A DNA stretch of 64,000 nucleotides from Adiantum capillus-veneris. Its lineage: Eukaryota > Streptophyta > Polypodiopsida > Polypodiales > Pteridaceae. Shown piece by piece: positions 37,243-49,416 of the stretch (the stretch's first letter is position 1; each line of letters opens with the position of its first letter). The stretch is taken from the NCBI GenBank assembly GCA_014529385.2, contig CM043961.1, positions 11,266,478-11,330,477 on the forward strand, written 5' to 3'. The notes below the pieces were generated by a model. That model saw nothing but the letters and a program-made list of their open reading frames with translations. It did not search any database and was not told the DNA's origin. A program made the translations under genes and the position numbers.

Positions 37243-37413
37243 ATGGCAAAGTTTCTTCTACTACTATGTGTTGTAATGTTGGCATGTTGGGTCATGGCTG
37301 GTACATGCATCCTAAGTGCCAACAAACAGAAGTTGATGATTTAGTTGACTGTGATGCCCGAAATGCAAGACCAAAACTACACGAGAGAAGCATGGGAGAG
37401 TTGCTATAATGAC
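37243..37413 (+). pseudogene. Possible small secreted-peptide exon (doubtful)
   Basis: ATG at 37243 opens MAKFLLLLCVVMLACWVMAG, a good-looking signal peptide (positive residue, Leu/Val/Cys core, small residues), followed by TCILSANKQKLMI and a stop at 37342-37344. The same frame beyond the stop reads EAWESCYNDQCLAW and then reaches a donor-like GTAAGG at about 37412. A secreted cysteine-containing peptide gene with one in-frame stop is possible. So is chance, since a hydrophobic run of this length arises easily. I know no family that matches. Confidence 0.2.
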
Positions 37414-37726
37414 CAATGCCTTGCTTGGTAAGGATGGTGAGAGGGGATGCTAATGCATCTAAAGAGTTCATCGTTCAATGCAAACATTATACCCAAAGAA
37501 GGATACCAGCTCTCTATTAGTCTATTTAGAGGGCCACTACCACTCACCAAGGTCCCATATCTATTGTGTGAGGGAGACATCTCTAGCCTACGTCTCTGGC
37601 CTAATCGCAAATTCGTTGCCTCCTTAGAGAGAAACATAGGATGTTAAGATAAGACATCATGCGAAGGGATCCCATTACTTAATTCATTCCCAAGAGACCT
37701 CAAATTGACTCGATAATTCTTGAACT

Positions 37727-37728
<2 letters not shown>

Positions 37729-37783
<55 letters not shown>
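37729..37783. repeat. (AC)27 microsatellite
   Basis: A perfect AC array, followed within 30 bp by a G-rich run. Confidence 0.97.
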
Positions 37784-37789
<6 letters not shown>

Positions 37790-38744
37790 AAGAGAAAGAG
37801 GGAGGGGGGGGGGAAGCACACTTTCCATGATTAGGAGGAGTATGTTGGAGCTTGGCATGATCAACTAGAAGGAGATTTGTCCTTGGTCAATCCACAAGAA
37901 TGTGGAGAGTAACTATACTTCATTAGTTGTTCGATCTTACACTCGAAAAGGTAGACATAGTGTTGATCCACAAGACAGATTTGTGCTTGGTTGATGTGAA
38001 TGTGGAGGGCACCTAGACCTTGTGTGTTATCATACATTGTCATCTAAAAAGTAGTTATAGTGGTGGTTGATGCACGAGTGTATTAAAGAGCTATAAAATA
38101 TCACATGAGAATCATAGACATTTGCCCACCTCCCTATGAAGGGAAGGAGAACATTGCTTCAATTGACGCACATGTAGCCACGGCAACGCGCTGGTCACAT
38201 ACTAGTATACTTTTATAAGGCAATGAAGGTTGCCAAGTGTCACAATATCCAGACTTTGATGTAAGCTCGCATCAAGAGAATCCTAGGCTAAGTGAATGGT
38301 CTAAAGAATGGCTATCTTTTTGGCCTCTAAAAGCCTTAGTACCTAAGGGCCTGTTTGACAAGTGTCCCTGTGGAGCTTAAAAGTCTTGTGAATGAATAGA
38401 AAAATATCGTAGCCTTTTAAATGCCATCTTTCAAAAGTCCAAAGATGCGTTCATTTTATGGCATGCTTGACAAAGGCTTTTAGGTAACAAATAAATAAAC
38501 AATGTATAGGAGTTTGATCCCATAATGTGAGATATTGATCCCATAAATAAACAATATATAAGAGTTTGATCCCATAATGTGAGATATTGATAAATGTCTT
38601 TTCAATTTAGGAGTTCAATAAAAATTATTTTATTGAATTGTTTTAGTAGTTTTTATGTTTATTGAATTTATTTTTAATAAAAAATATTAAAATATTTTTT
38701 GTTTCGATTTTTTTCCAGGAAATTATAGAGTATATATTTTTTTG

Positions 38745-39080
38745 GGGCAAACTCACAATTGTGAGTAGATGTATTGTATTAGACATCAAAAAATGTACAA
38801 TAGCCTCAAGGCTCGATATGAGCTTGAGGGGCCGTTTGAGACATCAGAAGGTTTACACAGTGCCAAGTAACAACGAACCATTACCCACTATCCTTACTCA
38901 TTGCAAGAGGTAATGACCGCTAGAGATGCCTTGCTTGACTCGTCTGAATTCTTTTTTTTTCCCATGGCAATAATCAGTTCATTGATTTCGTGTATAATGT
39001 CCTTGAAGCTAGCTGCCATGGTGTCATTCTAAAAAAATTGACAGTTCTTGGCTTTCCATAGGTGCCGATAATAGCAAAAT
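38745..39080 (-). mobile_element. 5'-truncated LINE, tail copy 3
   Basis: The minus strand encodes YYRHLWKAKNCQFF and later DIIHEINELIIAMG and ITSCNE, in the same order as HIWQARNRHVFEG, EIIQES and MMTSCNK of copy 1. The 3' UTR has the shared CTCACAATTGTGAG and CTTGAGG features and ends in an A-rich stretch at the left. Frame breaks separate the segments. Confidence 0.65.
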
Positions 39081-39484
39081 CTGACAGCTTGAGTATATAT
39101 CAACAATGCTTGGCTTTCAATTGCAAATGAGAGACTGAGTATTTACCTTTTTAAAATAGATTTTTAACTCTCATGACCCCTCAATAGTCACTTTTTTGCC
39201 TTTTGAAGACTCCCGTGAAGATTTCAGCTTGTTTTGTTTATGCACAATCACTAGGAAAGAGATAAACAAGTTTAATGACCTGTCTATGGCAAACGCCTTA
39301 GTGTTTGGTTCTTGGCCTACTTGTGGCAAAGACCTTAGTGTTCGGGTATGTTTTTTAGATTTGGAGACAAGGTAATGATGGTTTGAAGTGGCAATCCTCT
39401 AAATCATTGTTGGTTATGAAAACACCAATGCTAATCATTAACCTTTGCACTCTTTATATCAACATTTCTCCTTCCCACCCTCCC

Positions 39485-39546
<62 letters not shown>

Positions 39547-39761
39547 AGTTGTTTTCTATTGCTCATTAAAGGGAGCAATGACAATGGGTGGAGTGAACAT
39601 TCACTGAAAGAAGCTTCTACAATTCCGGACTATTGGAATAATTATGAAGTAGTGTTGTATGTCTAGTTTTTCCAAGGAAAGATTGTCTTGGTGCTCTCTT
39701 TTACTATTTGAAGGGCTGTTTAAACGAACTTGTGATGATAACTCTAATAAAAGAACTTTGA
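39081..39761. other. No gene seen
   Basis: AT-rich sequence up to the A2 LTR, with a (CT)n(CA)n(TA)n compound microsatellite at 39487-39544. Confidence 0.5.
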
Positions 39762-40548
39762 TGTCATAAAATATAATATCTAACTTTACCAAATGATTTT
39801 TTCATATTAAACTGATAATTTATTATGGGAAGATAAAAGGGGAACAAGAGTTAGGATATAGATATGTGCTTCTAAACCTATCTCAATAGGGGACCAACAG
39901 GAGAAATGGTTGCATCTCAATAGGGGTCCAAAAGGAGATGGTCTATCAAAGAGCAATGTGCAATAAGTGCTTCTAGATTTACCTCAGCAAGGGACCAAAA
40001 GGAGAGACGGTTACATCTCAATAGGGGTCCAAAAGGAGGTAGTTTATCAAAGAGCAACGTGCATCTAATGGAGCTTAAAAGACCTTAGGAGTAGCTTCAT
40101 TTAAGACCTCCAAAAGTTAGTGTTAAAAAGTCCTTTGATCTTATGACCTTGAGGTGGGAATCCTACCCAAGCATGAGGTACTTGTCGGCTTGCTAACTAA
40201 AGTGCTTAGAGTGTTTGTGGGAACCTTGCCCAAAGCTTAAGGTGATTTTTATGCTTAAATGACTAAGGTTCTTGAAGTGTTCAATTCAAAGTTAAACTCT
40301 CAAGAGGCATAAACGGTTTCCATGCTTAATTGAGTAAGTCCTTCAAGTGTTCAATTCAAACCAAATGACTTAAGAAGCATAAAAGACACATGTCAAAATC
40401 CTCCACATGTGGCCCTCATGATGTGCTTGAATCCTATTGTATAGGCTTTAAAGGGGTCCAATGAGAATTTAGATGCATAAAAATAAATTATTAAGTTATT
40501 TCTCTCAAAAAGGAAAAAGAGGACACATGTCGAAATGATATGATTAAA

Positions 40549-40605
<57 letters not shown>

Positions 40606-41314
40606 GAACCAAGCTTGAGAGGGGATATACTCCCCCCTCCCCCCCCACAATCTCTCATTATGTGGAGTGCAAAAGTTCAAGAGCTCCATCTCCCTCTCCA
40701 AGCTTGTTGAGAAGTTGAGAGCCTACACCAACAATCTTTGCTATGGAATGCAAATCCAACAAAGATCCATGCTTCAATGCTTAAGCTTGTCATCTTCTTC
40801 ATCTTCATTACTATGCTATTATGCTATGAGAACTATTTCTTTCTCCTATGAATGATCCTTCTTCCTCTTCCCTACCCTCATTCCCCGCTATCTCTCTCCA
40901 CCTTCAAAGGTTGTTTGAGGCCTTAGGACTGAGGCTTGGGATAGTTAATGCTTTTTGCAAAGTTTATGTTATGCTCGTGATGCATGAAGCTTTCCATCTT
41001 CATAGCATCACCAAGGTCACAAGGAACACAAAGATGTATTGTACCAAGTCTCTCTTGATGGGAGAATCTATAATACAAACGCCTTTTGGAGGGGGGACCG
41101 GATCCAAGTGAATCCGATCCTCAACTATTGTCATGTTCTCTAATATTCTCTCTCTTGCAAAAGTATTATTCATGCCAAGTTAATTAATTACTATGCTTAT
41201 GTTGCCACCATCAATTAAGTTCATCCTCTACGTTCTCAAAGTGACTTACAAAAATGCTCACTTTAATTCTCTTAGTTCCGCTACTCTCAAAGTTCATAGG
41301 CCATTCCCATTACA
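39762..41314 (+). repeat. 5' LTR of A2
   Basis: 1553 bp, from TGTCATAAAATATAATATC to CCCATTACA. It includes the ~104-bp tandem duplication, two 71-bp repeats (about 40247-40390) and a (GA)n at 40553-40603. Confidence 0.93.
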
Positions 41315-41315
41315 T

Positions 41316-41327
41316 TGGTATCAAAGC
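41316..41327 (+). other. Primer-binding site of A2 (tRNA-iMet)
   Basis: TGGTATCAAAGC lies one base after the LTR and is nearly the standard initiator-Met complement. Confidence 0.88.
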
Positions 41328-41732
41328 ATTTGGTCTCTCTTTTCTTGCTTAAGAAGAGAGGTCCTTAAGTACCCTATTAATGGTTGATTTTGTTAATTAT
41401 ATTAGGGTAAGTGGGACTGGGATCTATTATCGCTTTTGTTGAGCCCACTATGTGGGATATGGTGCACACCTCGAGAGCTTTGGTCTTAATAATGGGGGCT
41501 TTTTAGACTTGCCTATGGCTTTACCATTATTGAGCCATAAGAAGTCCGAAAGGAGCTATCCTTCAGCAATTCTACTATGTTAGACCCGCCCCACTACTCT
41601 CTATAATTAACCAATTTGAGCCATGGGTGTAGATACTTAAGTACTTATTTTCAAAGGCTAAGAGGAGTAGTAACCAAGGTATTGAATTGCCAAATGATAC
41701 ACTAAGTAAACACATAAGTATAATTAGCTAGA

Positions 41733-42965
41733 ATGAACATTGATAACTTTGATTTTGAACATGAAGGTGCTAATGATGATGCCCCCATGTTTATCAATTA
41801 TCTTGTTACTAGGTTGCATCAAGCTATGGGCAATCATACTTTGCAAGCCGAAGTTACCCAACAACTTTGTGCTTATGGGATTTCCCTTCCTCTCCAAGAG
41901 GAGAGAGAGTTTAGGAGGCCTCTTGATGAGACTCCCAAAAGAAGACTCTCTCCCATAAGAGAGGAGGAATCCAAAGAACGAGAAAGAAGTGAATCCCTAA
42001 GTTCCTCTAAAGATGTGGTTGCATGACAATGGCGACTTAGACCATCGCTAACTCCTCCCAAGAGGAAACGATCAACCCATAGTCCTTCTCTTCACCTTGT
42101 CACTCCAAAAGGGAAGAGAGGAAACAAAGGAAGAAAAAGGCAAGAAAGAGGTCACCCTCTTCTCCTTCTTCTTCAACTTTCTCCTTTTACCACGAAAGCT
42201 ATGACTATCCTCCTAGAGAATACAAGAGGGAAGGACATCACAAATCATACCCTGCATGGCGAAGATCACAAAAGCTCAATAAGTTCAAAGAGGGAGGAAA
42301 GAGTATCTCTTTTCTCACCTATGATGACACCTTTGGTGCCATAGACAATACCATGTAGCCATGCACTTCCATAAATTTGCTCGTCAATGGTGGGCTAGCC
42401 TTTGTGGCAATGGCAAGGCCCCAAAGACATGGAAAACTCTACGAGTATCCATCATAAAGCAATTCCTTGTGAGCGATGCGAAGGACAAAGTGCTTACCGA
42501 ATGGCGGAGCTTGAAGCTGCTCTTCAACGAGTCCATCCACAAATATGTAGACAAGTTTTGGGATTTACATCTCAAAGGATAGACTTCTCCGAACAAAAGC
42601 AACAATTTTGTGTGGTATTACCTGAAGAAATGGCCGAGTATGTCAACTCACAACGGCCTAGCACTATCACCAAATCCATCCACCACACTATGGTTGCTTC
42701 AAGGATCAATTTCCAACAAGGGTGAGAAGAAATTTCAAGCCCATGGAAAACGAGGATCAAAATTAAGCTAAAGGGAAGAGCAATGCTCAAAACTCTTCCC
42801 AAGGCAACAACAACACCAACAACAAGGCCAAGGAGAAAGAAACTTACAAAGGTAAAAATAAGCTCCCTCCCAAAGAATTAGAGGCCTTTCATAAAGACAA
42901 TGAATGCTTTGAAGTGTGGGGAGCAAGGACATGGTTATCGTTCTTGCCCCAAAAGAAATGTACGC
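41733..42965 (+). pseudogene. A2 gag region (fossil)
   Basis: It begins with MNIDNFDFEHEGANDDAPMF and has the same N-terminal layout as A1. RQWWASLCGNGKAPKTWKTL (about 42382-42440) is the gag core, where large element gags have a conserved W. The zinc-knuckle area lies near 42905-42950 (KCGEQGHGYRSCP). Gag packages element RNA. Confidence 0.82.
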
Positions 42966-43044
42966 AATGGCACTCCTAGAGATTCCCTGGTTGAAGCTCC
43001 AAAAGAAGATACTCATTGCAACGGCTCATACCTCTCCTATGCTT

Positions 43045-43440
43045 GGGGAAAGGTAAGGAAGCATGATGCCCTTATTCTCTTTGACCCTGGCTCTACTCAC
43101 AACTTCATAACAATGGAGTTGGCCACTAAGCTGGGCATTCAAGCTTTTGAGATGGGAGATACTGTAATTATCGAAGGAGCTTTCAAGGGATAGCAAGCCT
43201 CCAGTACTCCCTTGATTGGGAAGTTGAGGCTTCATGTCCAAAGCTACGTCAACAAAGAAGATTTTTTTTTATGGACGTTATCCTAAGGGCACCATGGTTC
43301 AACCTCATGGCTGCCAACATGAAGTTCCTTGAAAGGAGAATCTATTTCACCTACAGGGAAAAGAGCATGAACATAGATGCTAATGATTTGGGGAACACCA
43401 TATCCCTGATAAATACACTTACTTTTGATAAGTCAATGAA
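43045..43440 (+). pseudogene. A2 aspartic protease region (fossil)
   Basis: DALILFDPGSTHNFITMELA marks the active-site block. APWFNLMAANMKFLERRIYF lies at the end of the domain near 43290-43350. Confidence 0.78.
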
Positions 43441-43689
43441 AAGCTCTATTTTTGCATATATGATTTCTTGTTAGAGAATTTGTAAATGATTCTAATGTTT
43501 ACACAAGTAGCAATAAAGGGAGTCAAGAGGAATTAGAGTTGTCTAATTTCCTAAATGGCTTCCAAGATGTTTTCTCTGATGACATCCCTAGTGAGCTACC
43601 TCCAAAACGAGGGGATGATTGACCATGCAATAGAGCTTCTACTAGGAAGCTCACCGCCTAATAAACCTCCTTTTGAGTTTCATAAGAGG

Positions 43690-44790
43690 AGATCACGAGG
43701 CAAGTGCATGAATTGGTGGATAAAGGGATGGTGAGGCGTAGCTCCTCTCCATTCTGCTCACTAGTACTTTTAGTGAAAAAGAAAGATGGCACATATCCCA
43801 TGTGTGTCGACTATAGAGCACCAAATAGGATCACTATGGAAAAAATATTTCTCTTGCGACGGGTAGAAGATCTATTTGATAAGTTACAAGTTTTGGCCTA
43901 ACAAATGCTCCAACCGCATTAAGTCACGATGGACAAAAATCTTTAGGTCACTCAAATTCTCTTGAGGAGTACAAGTGACACCTCCAAGTAATCTTTCAAG
44001 TTGTGTGAGAGAATAAGCTTTTCATTAATCAAAAGAAAAGTGAAATTTTCAATAAGAGATTCAATATTTAGGTCACATTATCTCTCAACATGGTATTCGT
44101 ATGGATCCATCAAAGTTGGAGGTAATAAAAGCATGGCCTAATCCAAAGAATCTACATGAGCTAAGAAGCTTTATCGGTATGTGTGCATACTATAGATGCT
44201 TCATAGCAAAATTTTCTCAAATAGCAGGACCATTGCATGACCTAACAAAAAAGAACGTTAAGTACTCATGGATTGCTAAAGAACAAAGTGCTTTTGAAAA
44301 GCTCACAGCGAATCTTACCTCCCAACCAGTCCTTCTGCTTCGGGGTCTCTCAAAGCCATTTGGGGTCCAATATGATGCTTGTGATGATTGCCTTGGAGCA
44401 GTTTTGCTTCAAAAAGGACATGCCATAGCATATGAGAACCAAAGGCTCAATGTTGATGAACAGGTCTTGGGCATATACAAAAAAGAGCTTTTAGCTGTTC
44501 TACATGCCCTACATACATGGACGCACTATCTCTTGGGGCTCCATTCATCCTACGAATGGATCACAAAGCCTAAAGAACGTCATGATGCAAACCAAGCTCT
44601 CTGATAAACAAATGAGGTGGGCAAATTTTCTTTCGCAATTTAAATTTCATATTGCTCACATTGCCGACAAGCACAATCAAGTGGTCGATGCACTTTCACA
44701 ATGGCCAAAGGTAAATGTGGTGTCTATAGCAACTCACAATGATCTATCTTTTATGATAGATGAGTATGCTAAGACCAAGACTTTAAGTAG
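43690..44790 (+). pseudogene. A2 reverse transcriptase and RNase H region (fossil)
   Basis: HELVDKGMVRRSSSPFCSLV and MCVDYRAPNRITM (43704-43840) mark the RT N-terminal part. ELRSFIGMCAYYRCFIAKFS (near 44160-44215) marks the connection, DCLGAVLLQKGHAIAYENQR (about 44387-44446) the RNase H core, and HIADKHNQVVDALSQW its end. Confidence 0.88.
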
Positions 44791-44829
44791 GTAATTACAA
44801 CCTTTGCATTAGGGAAGAAAAAAAGAACC

Positions 44830-45760
44830 ATTCGACTTGGAGGATGGTTATCTTCCAAATGACAGTATACTCACCCATACAGAAAGTCAAGTATGAATCC
44901 CATGCTTCTCATTATGTGCGGCAAAGAAGGATTCCATAATCTACCCTTCAAGGAGTAGAAATGTATTTTTGTTGGTCTACCATGAAAAGTAAACATACAA
45001 GGTATGTTTCAAAATGCGTGGTATACCAAAAATTGAAATTTGATCAAGGGAAGCAACTTGGATTGTTTCAATCGACATGCTAAGCAAGAACACACTCTAT
45101 GCCTGTCAAAAAGACTATTAAGGCACATCAAATGGCAACCCTCTTTAGATATCAATTTTTCAAGTGTCATGGCTTGCCAACATCCATAGTGTCAGACAAA
45201 GATCCTAAAATGACTAGTAGTTTCTGGAAGGGTCTCTTTGAGAATCTAGGAATTAGATTAAATTTCTCTTTTGGCCTATCCACAAATGGATGAATAGAGT
45301 GAAATAACTAATCTAATGATTCTTGATCTACTAAAAGCCTATGTCATGAAAGTAGATCAAAGTTGTCAATGAGAGATGTACTTACCTCTTATAGAGTATA
45401 CATACAATGACATTGTACATACTTCTATGGGGAAAATACCTTCCAAGGACAAAGATGAAAGATCCAAAAGTCCCTTACTACTTAAAGTACATGGGAAGAT
45501 CTTTGCTGCTAATAAATATAGCCGGGACATACAATAATCTTTTCCAAAGATTAAAAAGGTTATATCCATCTCACAACAAAGGCAAAAAGGGCTGCTGCTA
45601 ATAAGCACATAAGAGCGTTAGCCTTTAAGGAAAATGATTGGGTCTTGCTAAAGTTTCTCAAGGCTCATCTAAGGCATACTATGGGCAAGAATCCTATGAG
45701 CTACCAAGAGTATTATGCTAAACTAGCAAAAAGATACTATGGTCCTTTCATTTGAAATTC
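44830..45760 (+). pseudogene. A2 integrase region (fossil)
   Basis: After a degraded zinc-binding part come KCHGLPTSIVSDKDPKMTSS (about 45160-45220) and FWKGLFENLGIRLNFS, matching the second catalytic segment and its follow-up in chromovirus integrases. Integrase inserts the DNA copy into chromosomes. Confidence 0.82.
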
Positions 45761-45839
45761 TTAAGCCAATCAATAAGATGGCTTATTAGTTAAAGTTGCC
45801 CAACCATTGGCTCATTCACAATGCTAACCATGTAAGCCT

Positions 45840-46090
45840 TACAAAGGAGAGCCACCAAAAGAACCAATAATGGAGGACCCGCCAGAGATCGAAGATCAAG
45901 AAGAGGTGTTACAACCCGAATCGATTCTTTGACACAAAAACAAGGTACTAAGAAACTATATAATTATCAAATGAGATCTTGTTAAGTTTAAGAATTATCG
46001 TTTTAAAGATGCTAGATGGATGCAAGGAACCTAGCTTAAGGATAATATGAACCTTGTCAATGCTTACAATGCTACACTAGAGTAAGCAAA
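45840..46090 (+). pseudogene. A2 chromodomain-like end of pol (fossil)
   Basis: After PPKEPIMEDPPEIEDQEEVL the sequence encodes NKVLRN and, farther on, VKFKNYRFKDARWMQGT. Family members read LVKWKGYPxEDATWE at this place, so this is a chromodomain remnant, the part that gives chromoviruses their name and is thought to steer insertion by binding histone marks. Confidence 0.7.
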
Positions 46091-46431
46091 TGAAAATGGC
46101 ATTTTAAATGAACAATGTTTTTGTCTTATAAGACTCATTCTCTTTCTTTTATTGTGCACAAAATTTAAGAAGTATGCATGCTTAGGATCATGTTTGTGCT
46201 AAAGACGTCTCCCAAACACCAAGTATACCTTGTCACTCTACTTTGAAAGTATGATATGGACTAAAGAGCAGATATGCTTGTGACAGCTAAGTCTCTCGAG
46301 CACTAAAAGGATTAGTCATCCATTTTGGAATGATGTCGTAGGGTAAAAAGGGATCCTCTATCCACTAAGAAACATGGACTAATGACTAGGCTATATCTTC
46401 TCTACCTCATAGTCGAGGACGCTATGATTTT

Positions 46432-46444
46432 AAGAGAGAGGTAG
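46432..46444 (+). other. Polypurine tract of A2
   Basis: AAGAGAGAGGTAG directly precedes TGTCATAAAG, the start of the 3' LTR. It primes second-strand DNA synthesis. Confidence 0.8.
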
Positions 46445-47230
46445 TGTCATAAAGTATAACATCTAACTTTACCAAATGATTTTTTCATATTAAATTGATC
46501 ATTTAATATGGGAAGATAAAAGGGGAACAAGAGTTAGGATATATATATGTGCTTCTAGACCTATTTCAATAGGGCACCAACAGGAGAAATGGTTGCATCT
46601 CAATAGGGGTCCAAAAGGAGATGGTCTACCAAAGAGCAATGTGCAATAAGTGCTTCTAGATTTACCTCAGCAAGGGACCAAAAGGGAGATGGTTACATCT
46701 CAATAGGGGTCCAAAAGGAGGTAGTCTATCAAAGAGCAACGTGCATCTAATGGAGCTTAAAAGACCTTAGGAGTAGCTTCATTTAAGACCTTCAAAAGTT
46801 AGTGTTAAAAAATCCTTTGACCTTATGACCTTGATGTGGGAATCCTACCCAAGCATGAGGTGCTTGTCGGCTTGCTAACTAAAGTGCTTAGAGTGTTTGT
46901 GGGAACCTTGCCCAAAGCTTGAGGTGATTTTTATGATTAAATGACTAAGGTTCTTGAAGTGTTCAATTCAAAGTTAAACTCTCAAGAGGCATAAACGGTT
47001 TCCATGCTTAATTGACTAAGTCCTTTAAGTGTTCAATTTAAACCAAATAACTTAAGAAGCATAAAAAACACATGCCAAAATCCTCCACATGTGGCCCTCA
47101 TGATGTGCTTGAATCCTATTGGATAGGCTTTAAAGGGGTCCAATGAGAATTTAGATGCATAAAAATAAATAATTAAGTTATTTCTTTCAAATTGAAAAAA
47201 GAGGACACATGTCCAAATGATATAATTAAA

Positions 47231-47271
<41 letters not shown>

Positions 47272-47668
47272 ACATTTCCTGATTGTGTGGAGTGCAAAAG
47301 TGCAAGAGCTCCATCTCCTTCTCCAAGCTTGTTGAGAAGTTGAGAGCCTACACCAACAATCTTGGCTATGGCATGCAAATCCAACCAAGAGCAATGCTTC
47401 AATGCTTAGGCTTGCCATCTTCTTCATCTTTATTTTACTAGGCTATTATGCTATGCTAAGCAAGAAGAGTGATGATAAGTGAGGAACTATTTCTTTCTCC
47501 GATGGATGATTCTTCTTCCTCTTCCCTACCCTCATTCCCCGCTAGCTCTCTCCACCTTCAAAGGTGTTTGAGGCCTTGGGACTGAGGCTTGGGATAGTTA
47601 ATGCTTTTTGCAAAGTTTATGTTATGCTCGTGATGCATGAAGATTTCCAAATTCATAGCGTTACCAAG
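46445..47668 (+). repeat. 3' LTR of A2, incomplete
   Basis: It matches 39762 to about 41030 and then changes abruptly to unrelated sequence, so its last ~290 bp are absent. It contains two 71-bp repeats and a (GA)n at 47235-47269. Confidence 0.9.
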
Positions 47669-48483
47669 TTTTTTTAATGCCTTCTTGCTTATGAATATTC
47701 CTGCAACACTCAGTTTAATGATGGACCATATATTTTAAAAGCATAGGTAGTATGTGGACACATTCTTTGACGACATCATTTTTCCTCCATGTTTGAGGCT
47801 CACGATTAGGAGCATCTAGCACAAGAATTTTGACCATTGCAAGAGCAAAAGCCTACCATCATTGAAAAGAAGAGTGAGTTCTCTATGCGAGAGATACTCT
47901 TACTAGGAGATATCATGGTTTTTGAGGGTGTTTGTATGGACCCAACCAAGGTAGAGTCTATTCTTCACAAAGACCGGCAAGAGCATGACAACAATGGGAA
48001 ACTATTCAATTGTCACATTGTCCTCAGATAAATGCTGCTAAAATAATGCACTAAGAGTAGCTACCAAAGGACATACCTCATGTGTAAATGCCATATACTA
48101 TTTGCCATAATATTTAATTTTACCATTGAATAGATTGTCAAAAGGTGAATCTTTATAAACATCAACAATCTATCAAAAAATTTAGAGGTAAATTGACTAG
48201 ATTTGAAGATTTTTATGCTAAGTTTCTCTAAATAATGTAGGTTTTTTAACCTTCAAATATTAAATTTAGAGGTCAATTTAATTAAAATTTGTAGACGGGA
48301 TAACACTAAACCTAAGTTCTTTTTTAAGCTTTGGTTTCAAGATATGTAGATGAGAGGAAAAAAAACCTTTCTAGTATCCATTCAACACATTTAAGCCCAT
48401 AATTCCTATACGTAAGTAAATACTTGCAATGAAATATGCCATCTAGAAGACAAGTGTCTTGATGGTTTGTGACAGCTTCATTG
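47669..48483. other. Non-genic DNA with a small gypsy RT scrap
   Basis: 47837-48031 (+) encodes KKSEFSMREILLLGDIMVFE and GVCMDPTKVESIL, the RT motif KKCEFxxxxVxFLGHxVSxxG and VDPxKV of Ty3/gypsy elements. It is not from family A or B by its wording. The rest is AT-rich and shows nothing. Confidence 0.6.
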
Positions 48484-49402
48484 TGGGACGCATGTTTAAC
48501 CTCACCATCCTATCTTATTGCAGTATTAGCAAGAACCACGATTAAATTGTCAATCCATGGGACGAAGCTGACTTGACTAGTGCATAGAGGCTACAAGAGG
48601 TTGTCAATCTCTTGGAAAACAACTAACAACTCGTATCTAACTCAAGCTACACTCAAGTGACTGAAATCACCAAAAGCCAATCGCTCATCGACAAACAAAT
48701 CACATCTATTACAGCATCAGATGACATCCAAACATAACGAAACTTCTAGGACATGTTTATAGGACCTAAGCACACATGCTTATGGTCTCAAACCCCACTT
48801 TAGGTCAAGTGCCAAAATCGCGATTATTAATAGCAGTGGATTTTTGACCTAGTCGTTTTCGACCCAGAATGCATCTATATGCTTAGCAATGATGCTCCAA
48901 TACCCCGTCTATGCTTATTTTTTGATTTGATAGTGTAAATTCCTAGTTATGATGAAATTAGGCCGCGGGTCAGTGACGCCAAAAGCTACGAAATATCGTG
49001 ATGTGTTTACGTCAATGCGTAGAGATTTTACCTGTGGTTGCAATGCAACAAATGTGACTGCAATGTGACAACCGGGGAGGGAGTAGGAAGCGTGAGAAGG
49101 AGAGGAGTGAGCGCCATTAGCTCACGCTGTGTATTTCATTCTCCAAAACTTAACAATAACCTACAAAAATTGGCTTTTATATCTTAGCCAAGGTTTTTGG
49201 TGGTCAAAACTAATAATCTAGGAGTTCTACGAAAGATGGGTAATGACAGGTTGATACAATCTGGAAGCTTGTAGCCCCGGATCATTAATTATAGAATTTA
49301 TTCGAGAAAATAGGACTTACAATATTTCGGATTTATCAAAATAATAAGTGTTTTACAATGAGAACTCCAAAAAATTGTATCCGTGTTAGCTTGCTGCTAA
49401 CA
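48484..49402 (-). repeat. 3' LTR of B2
   Basis: 919 bp; it starts on the minus strand at 49402 with TGTTAGCAGCAAGCTAACAC and matches the B1 LTR throughout, with moderate divergence. Confidence 0.92.
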
Positions 49403-49416
49403 TTCACCCCCTTTTT
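49403..49416 (-). other. Polypurine tract of B2
   Basis: The minus strand reads AAAAAGGGGGTGAA immediately before the LTR start. Confidence 0.85.

Larger units (their letters stand above)
36438..38744. other. Mostly non-genic; one small peptide-like frame
   Basis: Unique-looking AT-rich sequence with no recognised transposon. It holds the small frame at 37243, the (AC)n at 37729-37783, and near 38505-38590 a direct repeat of AGTTTGATCCCATAATGTGA. Confidence 0.45.
39762..47668 (+). mobile_element. Ty3/gypsy chromovirus copy A2 (fossil)
   Basis: This is the fullest A copy: 5' LTR, initiator-Met primer site, gag, protease, RT, RNase H, integrase, chromodomain-like end, polypurine tract and a 3' LTR that lacks its last part. 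The two LTRs differ by only a few percent in the stretches I compared by eye, and both carry two 71-bp repeats where the other copies have three. They are therefore a true pair, and A2 is the younger of the A insertions. The coding region is broken in many places. Confidence 0.92.

Noticed and set aside
37729-37783. CRISPR array or other spaced repeats
   Set aside because: Plain microsatellite. No spaced direct repeats of CRISPR type are present in the window, and the organism is a plant.
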